DNA of 64,000 nucleotides from JAHECW01 sp964641415 (GTDB lineage Bacteria; Acidobacteriota; Thermoanaerobaculia; Thermoanaerobaculales; Sulfomarinibacteraceae): the NCBI GenBank assembly GCA_964641415.1, contig CAZXMW010000012.1, positions 1 through 64,000 on the forward strand, given 5' to 3'. Position numbers and translations under genes: made by a program. Numbering within the stretch: position 1 is the first letter of the stretch; each line of letters starts with the position of its first letter. The notes below the pieces were generated by a model. It was given only the letters and a program-made list of their open reading frames with translations, made no database searches and was not told where the DNA came from. Shown one piece after another: positions 15,701 to 24,666 of this stretch.

Positions 15701-18700
15701 GGTCTTCGTCGAGGGCATCCTCAGCCAGTGGTCCGGGACGATCGCGATCGAGCCGGACCGTGAACGGCTGGCGAGGGTGGTCGGCGAGCTCAACCTGGTG
15801 GCCGGGTTGTGGGATCAGGACGTCAACCTGAGCGGCATGCTTCTCGGTCCGGCGTCGCTCGATCCGGCAGGTGACGATCCCCTGCACGACGTCGTCCTGA
15901 ATCTCGATGTCCGGGGCCGCGGCTCGGTTCGTGTCGACAACAATCTCGGCCGGTTCGACGCCCGGTGGGACGTGCTCCGGGTCACCGGTAGCGCGGCGGC
16001 GCCGCGGGTCCGTGGCGAGATCACCATCGCACCCGGCGGCAGCCTCGCGCTCGGGGGCCAGCGGGTCGCCGTGCGCCGCGGCAGACTGGTCTTCACCGGC
16101 GACCCCGGCATCGATCCGGTCGTCGAGATCGTTCCCGAGTCCGATCTCGCGGCCTTCGGCTCCGGGGGCGACGGCATCGACACCACCAATCTGGCGGCAC
16201 AGGGCCTGGTCAGCGGGCTCGCCGGCGCCCTGGGCTTCGAGAACGAGACGCTGCAGCCGGCCGAGATCTCGGTCGAGGTCGAGAAGGACTCGGCCGAGCA
16301 GCTCATGCTGGGCCAGCGCCTGAGCCACAACCTGGCGTTGTTCTTCGCCTCCAACACCAGGGACGTGCAGGATCGGACGTCGCTGGTCCAGCTGTGGAAC
16401 ATCCCCGGTCTCAAGGGGCTCGCGATTCAGGGCTACCAGAAGACCCTGACCGACGAGGCCGGAGGCAACGTGGTCCAGCGCTTCCAGTGGGGAGGGAACT
16501 CGCTGTATGAGGAACGCCCGACGATCCGCAAGCTCAAGCTTGAGGGGGAGTGGCCGATCGGCACGCGGCGCCTGAAGAAGGCGACCGGTTTTCGCCGCGG
16601 TCAACCCTACGACCCTTTTCTGCCCTTTGTCGGCAAGGTCCGTATGGAGCGGGAGCTGGCCGCCGCAGGATTTCAGCTGGCGGCGGTCAGCGCGAGGGCG
16701 GTTGAATCGAACAACGCATGGGTCATGGTCTTCCAGTGTGACGCCGGGGAACGGCAGACGGTGGTGTTCGAGGGCCACGAACCACCTCGTCGGATTCGTG
16801 AAGAGGTCACCGCGCTGTACCAGCCGCCGCCGCTGGAGGGTCTCGCGTTCCGGAACATGCGGAGTCTGCTCGACCGGCACTACGCCCAGGCCGGCTATCC
16901 GAAAACCGACATCACAGTCGATCGTCGCGGCGACGCGGTGATCGCCAGGATCGATCGCAGCGCCGGCGTCGAGCTCTCGGGGCCGGTGCTGGCGGGTGCG
17001 CCGGACGAGGTGACACAGGCGCTGCGGGCGCGGCTCGGATCGCCCGCCGAGCTCGCTCTGTTGTCAGCCGACGTTGCCCGGGCCAATCGAGTGGTCGAAC
17101 GGGTGCTCAACGACCTCGGGTACCCGAACGCCCGGATCAGCTCGGTGACCACGGTCGAGGTGAGCGACGGCAGGTCGGAAATCCGAATCGACGCCGAGCT
17201 CGGCCGGCCGGCGGTCGTCGACGAGCTGGTGGTCACCGGAGACGATCCGCTCGGGCTGACGCGCGCCGACGATTTCCGGCTCGCCGAGGGCCGTCGGATC
17301 GATCGCTCGGCGGTCGACCTGGCCGCGAGCCAGATCCGCGCCGCGTACGACGCCGCAGGCTACTCGGACGTCGTGGTGTCCGCCGAGTTCGACACGACCG
17401 ATGACGGACAGTCACGGGTCGACATCGTCATCGAGCCGGGTCGGCGCCGGACGGTGACGGACATCGAGATCACCGGGATTCGGCACACCGGGGAAAAGGT
17501 GCTGCGGTCGGGAATTGCCGTAGAGGAGGGCGAGATTCTGCGCAACTCGGACCTCGACACCACCGCAATTCGCATCGCCAACTTCGCGCCGATCGAGCGG
17601 GTCGATGTGCGGACGAAACCGCTGGGGGCCGACGGCGCGAAGGTCGAGCTCGAGATCGCCGAGAAACCGCGCTGGACCGCCGAGGTCGGCGGAGGCTGGA
17701 GCACCGAGCGCGGCGCCCAGGTGCGCTTCGGGCTGCGCGACGACAACCTGATCGGGCGAGGGTTGAGCCTCAACCTGCGTGGTCGATGGGACCAGACCGA
17801 GTGGCTCGGATTTGTCGTGGCGTCGCTGCCGCCGCCGCCCGGCAGGCGGCTGGCCCTGACCTCAACTGCGGGGTTCTCGCGCGGCGAGGCGCCTGGGGAT
17901 CCGGATTTCAACCAGGACGAGCTGTTCTGGAGCGCCGAGGTGACCCGTTGGATGGGCCGTGGCGACCTCGCCGTCGGCACCGCGGGCGAGCAGATCACCG
18001 GCTACTATCGATTCACCAGGACGCGCTTCTACGGTCTTCTCGATACCGGTTTCATCACCGTGGAGATCGACACCACGAATGACACCGGTTTTTTGGGCGC
18101 CCGCTACGTTCACGATCGCTTCGACTCGTCCTTCGACCCGACCTCGGGCTACGCGGTCATCGTCGACGCCGGCTGGGCCGACGAGTACCTTGCATCGGAC
18201 CTGACGTACTGGACCACATTCGGCAGCGGTTCGACGGCCTTCGGCGCCCCCTTCGGCTCGACCGTGATCCAGACACTCCGGCTCGGAATCACCGAGCCGT
18301 TGCACGGTCAGGACCTGGTTCGTCAGAACAAGTTCTTCGCCGGCGGACAGGGCTCGATCCGGGGCTTCGACCGGGACTCGGTCGGTCCGGTGATCGACGG
18401 TGGGGACGACTGGGACCCGGCCGGCGGCGGCGCTCTGTTCATTTTCAACCAGGAGGTCCGGATTCCGGTCAGAGGCGGTCTCCGAGCGGCGGTCTTCGCA
18501 GACGTCGGCCGGGTCTGGGAGAGCTGGAACGATGCCGACTGGGACCTCGCTGTGGGCGCCGGGGTCGGCATCCGTTGGGCGACCCCGATCGGTCCGGTGT
18601 GGGCCGACATCGCCTGGCCCGTGGTCAACCCGTGGGTCAACGACCCGGGCATCGAGCTGCCGTTCGGTTTTCCCGACAACCGGCGGATGAGCTCCTCGAA

Positions 18701-18737
18701 GCCCAAGTTCTACGTCGGCATCGGCCGGCCGTTCTAG
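12786..18737 (+). CDS. Fused TamB (AsmA-like/DUF490) and BamA/TamA (POTRA plus Omp85 barrel) outer-membrane assembly protein
   Basis: One uninterrupted frame of 1983 residues. An N-terminal membrane anchor (about 8-28, AAAALFVAVLAVVLWVVL) is followed by an AsmA-like start (FDRATTAIEAATGWRVDADE) and a long beta-rich repetitive region. A TamB C-terminal domain follows (about 1050-1225, with LRVTGSAAAPRVRGEITIAP and LVQLWNIPGLKGLAIQGYQK). Then come several POTRA-like repeats (about 1240-1620) and an Omp85 barrel (about 1640-1983). The barrel carries the RGF signature GGQGSIRGFDRDSVGP near 1855 and a terminal F. In known systems TamA and TamB are separate proteins bridging both membranes for lipid or protein insertion; here one chain carries both parts. 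The upstream ribosome binding site is weak. Confidence 0.88.
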   Translation: MVSRRRFVAAAALFVAVLAVVLWVVLHSRGLQREMFDRATTAIEAATGWRVDADEVRLRAWPAHLVLEHVTVSAGDRRVASVEQIETTWAWRRLVGAPRHLETVTLRGVEADFRGVELPEAAAGGAETTGDPWRAVEIGRLVLERGSVDAGAFDVEGSLDGIRIECSMLDARAEVAVDAERFLLVREDRQLDLGRVELRGSASAAAIVVERMFVDGPGVGLKASAEIVLGDAMSGRGTFAARADVAEAVGWWDPNLGSGLDFGGVLDVEGRAEFDPSSGISATAGHRGEPLRIVGYELHQVEVGVVDGVPTVRLAGPAWGEASITPIGESTVRVAAKFDDVRLEPVLDLFAPRATGVLGRPIRLSGTLDGTAGLPVLVDTLSGTVDIAVRTPDGRLEVAANGAGDTWNVESLAVDTSWARVDGAGGIGPAGRLDAEVELELSDVGRAGELAAAWIVPPAGLTLAGGPITGGLTLSGTLADPRYRGQLEWQRPVVSGAELERILARASGDRRRGDWSIELRAGRTSSAAAEGTIELGESRIAGRWRLDLDELAEVFALAPFEVGAVPEVSGRLKGDGDLEWAPDGWLVGGQISARQVEVDAWRLDEIDMVFDVGPETVAVHTLQARLLGGELDGGARIGLAGADAPLAATFNWRGLDLEHIPVELPVAGAGTMAGRVELAGSVGRPSGGFEIEWAPSDPGSRVPALGVEGALENGLLRLATREIEAGGGAGTVRATIPLGAFNRPAWLWPNAPDEPVRVVADGRDLSSDALLALVGTGFPQATATGRLTLDATWHPRDPNQTRALAVLNDLRVESIGGELAARGPVELRVDGSGVQLDPVVLEGTRSDIRVGGGFDFETGELDGRVEAVLAPAISRLIPFPVQIYEPVRMSAVVSGSIDAPRAAIMLEHPDGVLVVRDPPLQIRDLVLSAEIVDNVLWINDGHAEVNQGRVELAGGWDPESGQGVIAEAENVLVFVEGILSQWSGTIAIEPDRERLARVVGELNLVAGLWDQDVNLSGMLLGPASLDPAGDDPLHDVVLNLDVRGRGSVRVDNNLGRFDARWDVLRVTGSAAAPRVRGEITIAPGGSLALGGQRVAVRRGRLVFTGDPGIDPVVEIVPESDLAAFGSGGDGIDTTNLAAQGLVSGLAGALGFENETLQPAEISVEVEKDSAEQLMLGQRLSHNLALFFASNTRDVQDRTSLVQLWNIPGLKGLAIQGYQKTLTDEAGGNVVQRFQWGGNSLYEERPTIRKLKLEGEWPIGTRRLKKATGFRRGQPYDPFLPFVGKVRMERELAAAGFQLAAVSARAVESNNAWVMVFQCDAGERQTVVFEGHEPPRRIREEVTALYQPPPLEGLAFRNMRSLLDRHYAQAGYPKTDITVDRRGDAVIARIDRSAGVELSGPVLAGAPDEVTQALRARLGSPAELALLSADVARANRVVERVLNDLGYPNARISSVTTVEVSDGRSEIRIDAELGRPAVVDELVVTGDDPLGLTRADDFRLAEGRRIDRSAVDLAASQIRAAYDAAGYSDVVVSAEFDTTDDGQSRVDIVIEPGRRRTVTDIEITGIRHTGEKVLRSGIAVEEGEILRNSDLDTTAIRIANFAPIERVDVRTKPLGADGAKVELEIAEKPRWTAEVGGGWSTERGAQVRFGLRDDNLIGRGLSLNLRGRWDQTEWLGFVVASLPPPPGRRLALTSTAGFSRGEAPGDPDFNQDELFWSAEVTRWMGRGDLAVGTAGEQITGYYRFTRTRFYGLLDTGFITVEIDTTNDTGFLGARYVHDRFDSSFDPTSGYAVIVDAGWADEYLASDLTYWTTFGSGSTAFGAPFGSTVIQTLRLGITEPLHGQDLVRQNKFFAGGQGSIRGFDRDSVGPVIDGGDDWDPAGGGALFIFNQEVRIPVRGGLRAAVFADVGRVWESWNDADWDLAVGAGVGIRWATPIGPVWADIAWPVVNPWVNDPGIELPFGFPDNRRMSSSKPKFYVGIGRPF

Positions 18738-18825
18738 GAGCCTGAAGCGCATCGAAATGAGCGGCGCCTTTTGGGTGTCCTTCGGCCCGTTTCTTGGAGC
18801 GGTGGATCCCTGACGCCCCCGCGCG

Positions 18826-19611
18826 CTACCTCATCGCCGACAGCATCGCTCGCGCGGTCTTGGCCTCGGCAGAGTTGGGAGCGAGCCGGACGAACTGATC
18901 GAAGTCGTTGAGCATCTTGTCCTTACGACCGAGCTTGTCCCAAGCGAGGGCGCGGTAGAAGTACAGGTGCGCGAAACGCGGATCGACGGTATGGACCTCG
19001 TCGAATGCCTCCTTGGCCGGCTTCCACTTCTTTTCGAGCAGGTAGGCGAGCCCGAGCTGGAAGTTGACCATGGTCGGGTCGAAGCCGTAGCGGTCGGCCT
19101 TCTTGAGCGCCTTGATCGCCTCGCCGGGTTTCTTGAGCTGGATGAGCGCGGCGCCGCGGTAGAAGTGGGCGGCGGCGTTGCGGTCTTCGACCTTGATCAT
19201 CGCGTCGGCGCGGTCCCTGGCGCGGCTCCAGGCGGTCTTGGCCGGACCGGGTTTCTCGAGCCAGTTGAGCACCACGCCGAGACAGTACTGGGATACCGGA
19301 TCCTTCAGGTCGCGTTGGGTCTGGTCCTGGAGAATCTCGACAGCGCGCTCGACGAGCTCGGTGCCCTGGTTGAGGCTGGTGGTCGCCATCAGGAACGCCT
19401 TTGCCGTGAGATAGGGCTGCGAGTCTTCGATTCCGGAGGCGTTTTTCAGGGTGACATCAGCGGGTTTGGTGCGCCAGGCCGAGGTCTGTGAGATCGCTTC
19501 ATCGCGAATCTTCCCGGCTGCCGGAGTCTGGGGTTCGTCGGCGACTCCGGACAGGGCCATGGAAACGGCGATCACGAAAATCAGCGCTGGGACGACGAAC
19601 AAACGGCTCAT
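18826..19611 (-). CDS. Secreted TPR-repeat protein
   Basis: The protein has 261 residues. I start at ATG 19611 because GGAGG lies 5 bp upstream; an in-frame ATG four codons earlier has no such site. A signal peptide (MSRLFVVPALIFVIAVSMALSG) is followed by about four TPR units (about 90-255), for example AAAHFYRGAALIQLKKPGEA and PRFAHLYFYRALAWDKLGRK. The location is presumably periplasmic and the role would be protein-protein interaction. It converges on the TamB-BamA gene with an 88-bp gap. No partner can be named. Confidence 0.8.
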   Translation of the reverse strand: MSRLFVVPALIFVIAVSMALSGVADEPQTPAAGKIRDEAISQTSAWRTKPADVTLKNASGIEDSQPYLTAKAFLMATTSLNQGTELVERAVEILQDQTQRDLKDPVSQYCLGVVLNWLEKPGPAKTAWSRARDRADAMIKVEDRNAAAHFYRGAALIQLKKPGEAIKALKKADRYGFDPTMVNFQLGLAYLLEKKWKPAKEAFDEVHTVDPRFAHLYFYRALAWDKLGRKDKMLNDFDQFVRLAPNSAEAKTARAMLSAMR

Positions 19612-19623
19612 TTGAACCTCCAT

Positions 19624-19836
19624 TGGGGTTGTTCCGTACCCGAGGCGAGCGGTTGTACCGGGTCGGGAGCATCAAGATCCTGATGAGCTGATGGTCACGG
19701 GAAACACAGGCATGCCCTTCGGCATGTCGAGTGCTGACGCGACCATCGAGGGCGCAGGAAACTGGTGCGGATCGCCGGTCAGAATCGTTCATCTTCAGGT
19801 CCTCGACATCATGGTACACCTCCCACGGGTTGAGGA
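19624..19836. other. Intergenic segment replacing the 5' end of the MATE gene
   Basis: No gene is seen. It holds a short hairpin, GGCATGCCC-TTC-GGCATG (near 19709-19726). The MATE homology starts abruptly just after TGA at 19831-19833, so an insertion or deletion end probably lies here. Confidence 0.4.
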
Positions 19837-20763
19837 TTGGCGGCAATGGTGGCGCTCGGTGCCAACTTCGCCTTCCGCGGCTACTGGAACGGCGTCAACA
19901 TGTCCAAGGTCTACATGCGAACCCTGGTGGTGATGCACGCGTCGAACATCGTCCTCAATTACGTGCTGATCTTCGGCCACCTGGGCCTGCCTTCTCTGGG
20001 CGTGACCGGCGCCGGAATCGGTTCGGCCATCGCCACCTTCCTCGGCTCACTGCTCTACCTCGTGCAGGGGCTGAAGATGGCTCGATGCAGCGGGTTCCTG
20101 CGCCGACTGCCGGACCGATCGACGGTCGCGACCATGCTCCGGTTGTCGGTGCCGACCGGGCTCCAGCAGTTTTTCTTCGCTTCGGGCCTGACCGCGTTCT
20201 TCTGGATCATCGGTCGAATCGGCACTGCCGAGCTCGCCGCGTCCAACGTGCTGACCCAGCTGCTGTTGGTGGCGATCCTCCCCGGGGTCGGCTTCGGCAT
20301 GGCAGCGGCGTCGCTGGTCAGCCAGGCCCTCGGCAGGAGGCAGCCCGACGATGCCCGCGAATGGGGCTGGGACGTGGCCAGAATGGCGACAGCTCTGGTC
20401 GGTGTGATGGCCCTGATCGGACTGGTCTTTCCCGATCTGCTGCTGCGGCCGTTTCTCCACGACCCGGAGATTCTGGCTTTGGCCCGCGTTCCGCTGCGCG
20501 CGCTCGGAGCCACCATGTTCGTCGACACTCTGGGCCTGGCGCTCATGAACGCTCTGCTCGGCGTCGGCGACAACCTGCGGGTGATGATCGTGGCGCTGAC
20601 GCTGCAGTGGGTCCTCTTTCTCCCCGTCGCCTATGTCATCGGACCGGTGCTCGGCTACGGAATGACGGAGGTCTGGCTCGCCCAAATCGGCTATCGCATG
20701 CTCCAGACGGTTGTATTCGCCCTGCGCTGGCGCTCGGGAGCCTGGATCGAGTTGAGGGTGTGA
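19837..20763 (+). pseudogene. MATE family efflux transporter, 5'-truncated
   Basis: About 308 residues can be read, against about 450 in intact MATE proteins. The readable part begins near the fourth transmembrane helix (LGANFAFRGYWNGVNMSKVY) and continues through the rest of the N-lobe and the C-lobe to a normal end. An in-frame TGA lies directly upstream and the possible start codons (TTG 19837, ATG 19846) lack a ribosome binding site. The first three or so helices are missing, so cation-coupled export is unlikely. It lies 151 bp upstream of oleA in the same direction and may once have belonged to that cluster. Confidence 0.7.
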
Positions 20764-20914
20764 CGGCGCCGCTGTGCCGCACGGCGGCACGAACTCCGGC
20801 AGCGACGGTGGTACCCTCTGCACACGGATGCAGACCGTCCCTGGCATGCCGTTCGGGCGATCCGTTGTCCGACGGCAGCTCCGGCTGCGTCCGGTTTCCC
20901 GCTGGGAGTGAAGC

Positions 20915-21931
20915 ATGCGATTCGACAACGTGTCCATTCTCGGGGTCGCCCACGTCGACGCCCCGCTCCGTGTCACCTCCGAGTCCATCGAACAGCGCCT
21001 CAAGCCGACTCTCGAGCGGCTGGGAATGCGCGACGACCTGCTTCGGGATGCGTCGGGCATCATGGAACGCAGATTCTGGGACGACGGCGTGCAGCCCAGC
21101 GACGTGGCGACCCGGGCGGGCAGCTTGGCGATCGAGGCTGCCGGCATCGAGCGCGATCGGATCGGCAGCCTGATCAACACCTCGGTGTGCCGCGACTATG
21201 TCGAGCCTTCGACCGCCTGCATCGTCCACTCGCAGCTCGGCCTGTCCGAGACCTGCATGAACTTCGACCTCGGCAACGCATGCCTCGCTTTCATCAACGG
21301 CATGGACATGGTCGGCAACATGATCGAGCGGGGCCAGATCGACGCCGGAATCATCACCAACGGCGAATCGGCCCGGCTGCCGGTGGAAAGCACCGTCGAT
21401 CGGCTGCTCGAACCCGGGGTCGACGAGCAGACCTTCCGTGCCAACTTCGCCACTCTGACCCTCGGCTCGGGCGCCGCCGCCATGGTGCTCGGGCGAAGCG
21501 ACGGCGACAGCGCCGGCCATCGATTTCTCGGCGGCGTCAACCTGGCCGCCACCGAGCACTGCCGGCTGTGTTTCGGTCAGGTCGACGGCATGGTCACCAA
21601 CACCCGCGAGCTGCTGGTCGCCGGCCTCGATCTGGCCCGACGGACCTGGGACAAGGGCGTCGACGAACTCGGGTGGTCTCCCGATCACTTCGATCATTTC
21701 GTCATCCACCAGGTCAGCCAGACCCACACCGAGAAGTTCGCCGGGATCCTGGGGCTGGACCTGGACAGGGTTTTTCGCCTCTACCCCGAGTTCGGCAACA
21801 TCGGCCCGGCCGGCGTGCCCATCGTGCTGTCCAAGCTCGCCGAGGCAGGCAGGCTGAGAAGCGGCGATCGGATCGCACTCATGGGCATCGGCAGCGGCCT
21901 GAACTGCACCATGGCGGAGGTGGTCTGGTAG
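20915..21931 (+). CDS. oleA: OleA, thiolase-superfamily head-to-head fatty acyl condensing enzyme
   Basis: The protein has 338 residues and resembles FabH. OleA joins two fatty acyl-CoA molecules by non-decarboxylative Claisen condensation to a 2-alkyl-3-ketoacid, the first step of long-chain olefin synthesis. The catalytic cysteine is in GNACLAFINGMD (about residue 123), the histidine in HQVSQTHTEKF and the asparagine in FGNIGPAGVP. The ribosome binding site GGGAG lies 7 bp before ATG. The order oleA-oleB-oleC-oleD that follows identifies it as OleA rather than FabH. A perfect 17-bp stem-loop separates it from oleB. Confidence 0.93.
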   Translation: MRFDNVSILGVAHVDAPLRVTSESIEQRLKPTLERLGMRDDLLRDASGIMERRFWDDGVQPSDVATRAGSLAIEAAGIERDRIGSLINTSVCRDYVEPSTACIVHSQLGLSETCMNFDLGNACLAFINGMDMVGNMIERGQIDAGIITNGESARLPVESTVDRLLEPGVDEQTFRANFATLTLGSGAAAMVLGRSDGDSAGHRFLGGVNLAATEHCRLCFGQVDGMVTNTRELLVAGLDLARRTWDKGVDELGWSPDHFDHFVIHQVSQTHTEKFAGILGLDLDRVFRLYPEFGNIGPAGVPIVLSKLAEAGRLRSGDRIALMGIGSGLNCTMAEVVW

Positions 21932-21973
21932 CGATTCCAGGCCGCGGGGTCGAACGCCGCGGCCTGGAATCGC
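21931..21973. promoter_or_regulatory. Perfect 17-bp inverted repeat between oleA and oleB
   Basis: GCGATTCCAGGCCGCGG at 21931-21947 pairs exactly with CCGCGGCCTGGAATCGC at 21957-21973 across a 9-nt loop. It begins at the last base of the oleA stop codon. There is no T run, so it is more likely an mRNA-stability or attenuation structure than a classical terminator. Confidence 0.6.
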
Positions 21974-21983
21974 CGATGAAGAG

Positions 21984-22874
21984 ATGAGATCCATCGCGAG
22001 GCACCTGTACCCGTTCGAGAGCCGTTTCGCTGAGCTCGGCGGCCTTCGTCTGCACTACGTCGACGAGGGTGAGGGAGAGGTCGTGGTGGCGGTGCACGGC
22101 AACCCGACCTGGTCGTTCTACTACCGTGAGCTCATCAAGGACCTTCGGGACGACCACCGCGTGATCGCGCCAGACCACATCGGGTGCGGGCTCTCGGACC
22201 GGCCGGACGACGATGTGTACCCGTACACTCTCGAGCGTCGGGTCGCCGACCTGGAGACTCTGATGGAGCGGCTCGAGCTCGATGGCGTCAACCTCGTGGT
22301 CCACGACTGGGGCGGCGCCATCGGCTGCGCCTGGGCGGTGCGCAACCCGGACCGGGTCAAGCGGCTCGTGGTGCTCAACACCGGGGCGTTTCACCTGCCG
22401 GCGGGCAAACCGCTGCCCTGGCAGCTCTGGCTGGTCCGCAACACGCCGGTCGGAGCGTTGCTGGTCCGTGGGTTGAATGCCTTCGCCCTCGGTGCAACCC
22501 ACCTCGGCGTGACTCGGCGCAGGCTGCCGAAAGAGGTCCGAAAGGGTCTCTGCGCGCCCTACGACTCGTGGAAGAACCGGCGGGCGGTGCTCCGCTTCGT
22601 CGAGGACATCCCCCTCGCACCCGGGGACCCGGGCTACGACCTGGTGAACGAGATCGCAGACGGGCTCCCGAGGCTGGCCGACAAACCGACCCTGATCTGC
22701 TGGGGCGACAGAGACTTTGTCTTCGACCGCCACTTCCTCGCGGAGTGGATGCGGATCTTTCCTTCGGCCGAGGTCCACCGGTTCGCCGACGGCGGCCACT
22801 ACATCCTCGAGGACTACCCCGACGAGATCCTGCCCCTGATCAGGAACTTCCTGACCCGAAACGAAATCGATTAG
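21984..22874 (+). CDS. oleB: OleB, alpha/beta-hydrolase beta-lactone decarboxylase
   Basis: The protein has 296 residues with the haloalkane dehalogenase-like fold. OleB converts the beta-lactone made by OleC to a cis-olefin and CO2. The nucleophile Asp is in VVHDWGGAIG (about 107), an acid lies in WGDRDFVFD and the histidine in DGGHYILEDYP. The length and order of motifs are normal. It is the second gene of the ole cluster, bounded by inverted repeats on both sides. A generic hydrolase is possible from the sequence alone, but the context makes OleB the clear choice. Confidence 0.9.
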   Translation: MRSIARHLYPFESRFAELGGLRLHYVDEGEGEVVVAVHGNPTWSFYYRELIKDLRDDHRVIAPDHIGCGLSDRPDDDVYPYTLERRVADLETLMERLELDGVNLVVHDWGGAIGCAWAVRNPDRVKRLVVLNTGAFHLPAGKPLPWQLWLVRNTPVGALLVRGLNAFALGATHLGVTRRRLPKEVRKGLCAPYDSWKNRRAVLRFVEDIPLAPGDPGYDLVNEIADGLPRLADKPTLICWGDRDFVFDRHFLAEWMRIFPSAEVHRFADGGHYILEDYPDEILPLIRNFLTRNEID

Positions 22875-22876
22875 TT

Positions 22877-22966
22877 CTCTTTTTCTGCCGTCTTCTCTCT
22901 CCCTCGCTCGACACTTCTCGGTAATTGACGAACTCCAGAGGGGGAAAGAAGACGGCAGAAAAAGAG
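22877..22966. repeat. Perfect 20-bp inverted repeat between oleB and oleC
   Basis: The arms CTCTTTTTCTGCCGTCTTCT (22877-22896) and AGAAGACGGCAGAAAAAGAG (22947-22966) are exact complements, with 50 bp between them. The similarity extends imperfectly inward. It could act as a bidirectional terminator-like structure or be a foldback repeat inserted between the genes. Confidence 0.7.
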
Positions 22967-23022
22967 TCAGCGTGGCGTTCGGGTTCGCAGAACATCCCAT
23001 GACGTGCTTCAATAGCGTCACC

Positions 23023-24666
23023 ATGACCGAACGAGTCAACATCGCAACCACGGTGAGCGAGATGGCGGCTCGCCAGCCCGAAGCGACCGCGGTGATCTGC
23101 CCCTGGGGCCGACGTGGCGGATCGATGACCTACGGCGAGCTCGAGACGAGGATCTCCCACGTCGCGGCCGGGCTCACCGAAGCGGGGATCGGCCACGGCG
23201 TCCGGACCGCGCTCATGGTTCCGCCGGGGCTCGACCTGTTCGTGCTCGCCTTCGCCGTCTTCCGCGCCGGGGCAGTTCCGGTGCTCGTCGATCCCGGGAT
23301 CGGGCTGCACCACCTCAAAGCGTGCCTCGGCAATGCCCGACCCGAGGCCTTCATCGGCGTGCCGAAGGCGCACGCCGCGAGGGTGATCTTCGGTTGGGCG
23401 CGCGACACCCTCCGGCGCAAGGTGACCGCGGGGCCGCGGCTGTTCTGGGGTGGGGACACGCTCGCCAGGATCGAGGCCATCGGCGGCGATGCGGGTGGGC
23501 GGGACATCGCGGACACGACCGCTGACGAGACCGCGGCCATCGTGTTCACCTCGGGCAGCACCGGACCGCCCAAGGGCGTCGTCTACACCCACGGCAACTT
23601 CGCGGCCCAGATCGAGGCGGTGCGGGGCGTCCTCGACTGCGGCCCCGGCGACGTCGACCTGCCGACCTTTCCGCTGTTCTCGCTCTTCGACCCGGCGCTC
23701 GGGATGACGACGATCATTCCCGACATGGACCCGACCCGCCCGGCCAAAGTCGACCCCGCCAGGATCATCGGTCCGATTCTCGAGCACGGCGTGACCACCA
23801 TGTTCGGGTCGCCCGCGCTGCTCGACACGGTCGGCCGATACGGTGTGGCACACGGTGTCGAGCTGCCGACGCTCAGACAGGTTGTGTCGGCCGGGGCTCC
23901 GGTGTCGCCGCGCATCATGGAGCGGTTCCTCACCCTCATGGCGCCGGGCGGCCGCATCCTGACCCCGTACGGCGCCACCGAGGCGCTGCCTGTGGCAGTC
24001 AACTCGAGCGACGTTGTGCTCGCCGAGACTCGGAACGCCACCGAGAAGGGCGCGGGGACCTGCGTCGGGCGCCCGGTCCACTCCATCGAGCTCGAGATCA
24101 TCCGCGTCGAAGACGGCCCCATCGAGCCCTGGCACGAGGAGCTCGTGCTGCCCGGGGGGGAGATCGGCGAGATCGTCGTCAAGGGCGGTCAGGTGACTGA
24201 CGCCTACTTCAACGCCGACGGTCACGACCGGCTCGGCAAGATCCCGGACGGCGACACGGTTCGCCACCGGATGGGCGACCTCGGTTATCTCGACGAGCAT
24301 GGCAGGCTGTGGTTCTGCGGCCGCAAGTCGCAGCGCGTCGTGACGGCCGACCGGACCTTCTTCACCGATCCGTGCGAGGGTGTCTTCGACAGCCACCCGG
24401 ATGTCTTCCGGAGCGCGCTGACCGGCGCCGAGGTCAACGGCGTGACGGTACCGGTGATCTGCGTCGAGCCCGAGCCGGGGACGACTCGCTCGGATCACGA
24501 CCGGATCCGGTCCGAGCTGCTCGATCTCGGCGCCGCCTTCGAGCACACTGCGCCGATCCGGACGGTGCTCTTCCACCACGGTTTCCCCGTCGACATCCGT
24601 CACAACGTCAAGATCGGCCGCGCGGCGCTCGGCGAGTGGGCGAGCAAACGGCTGGGGCGGGGCTGA
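23023..24666 (+). CDS. oleC: OleC, beta-lactone synthetase (AMP-binding enzyme)
   Basis: The protein has 547 residues. OleC uses ATP to close the 2-alkyl-3-hydroxyacid into a beta-lactone. The adenylation P-loop TSGSTGPPKGVVYTHGN lies near 175-190, followed by YGATEALPVAVN and, near the C-terminus, the GRKSQRVVT hinge. I start at MTERVNIAT, which matches the usual length of the family; a GTG 17 codons upstream is open but less likely. The TGA overlaps the oleD ATG by one base, showing translational coupling. Confidence 0.92.
   Translation: MTERVNIATTVSEMAARQPEATAVICPWGRRGGSMTYGELETRISHVAAGLTEAGIGHGVRTALMVPPGLDLFVLAFAVFRAGAVPVLVDPGIGLHHLKACLGNARPEAFIGVPKAHAARVIFGWARDTLRRKVTAGPRLFWGGDTLARIEAIGGDAGGRDIADTTADETAAIVFTSGSTGPPKGVVYTHGNFAAQIEAVRGVLDCGPGDVDLPTFPLFSLFDPALGMTTIIPDMDPTRPAKVDPARIIGPILEHGVTTMFGSPALLDTVGRYGVAHGVELPTLRQVVSAGAPVSPRIMERFLTLMAPGGRILTPYGATEALPVAVNSSDVVLAETRNATEKGAGTCVGRPVHSIELEIIRVEDGPIEPWHEELVLPGGEIGEIVVKGGQVTDAYFNADGHDRLGKIPDGDTVRHRMGDLGYLDEHGRLWFCGRKSQRVVTADRTFFTDPCEGVFDSHPDVFRSALTGAEVNGVTVPVICVEPEPGTTRSDHDRIRSELLDLGAAFEHTAPIRTVLFHHGFPVDIRHNVKIGRAALGEWASKRLGRG

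Noticed and set aside
14883..16880. A 665-codon minus-strand open frame
   Set aside because: It is antisense to the TamB-BamA gene; its composition is typical of an antisense shadow and it has no start signal.
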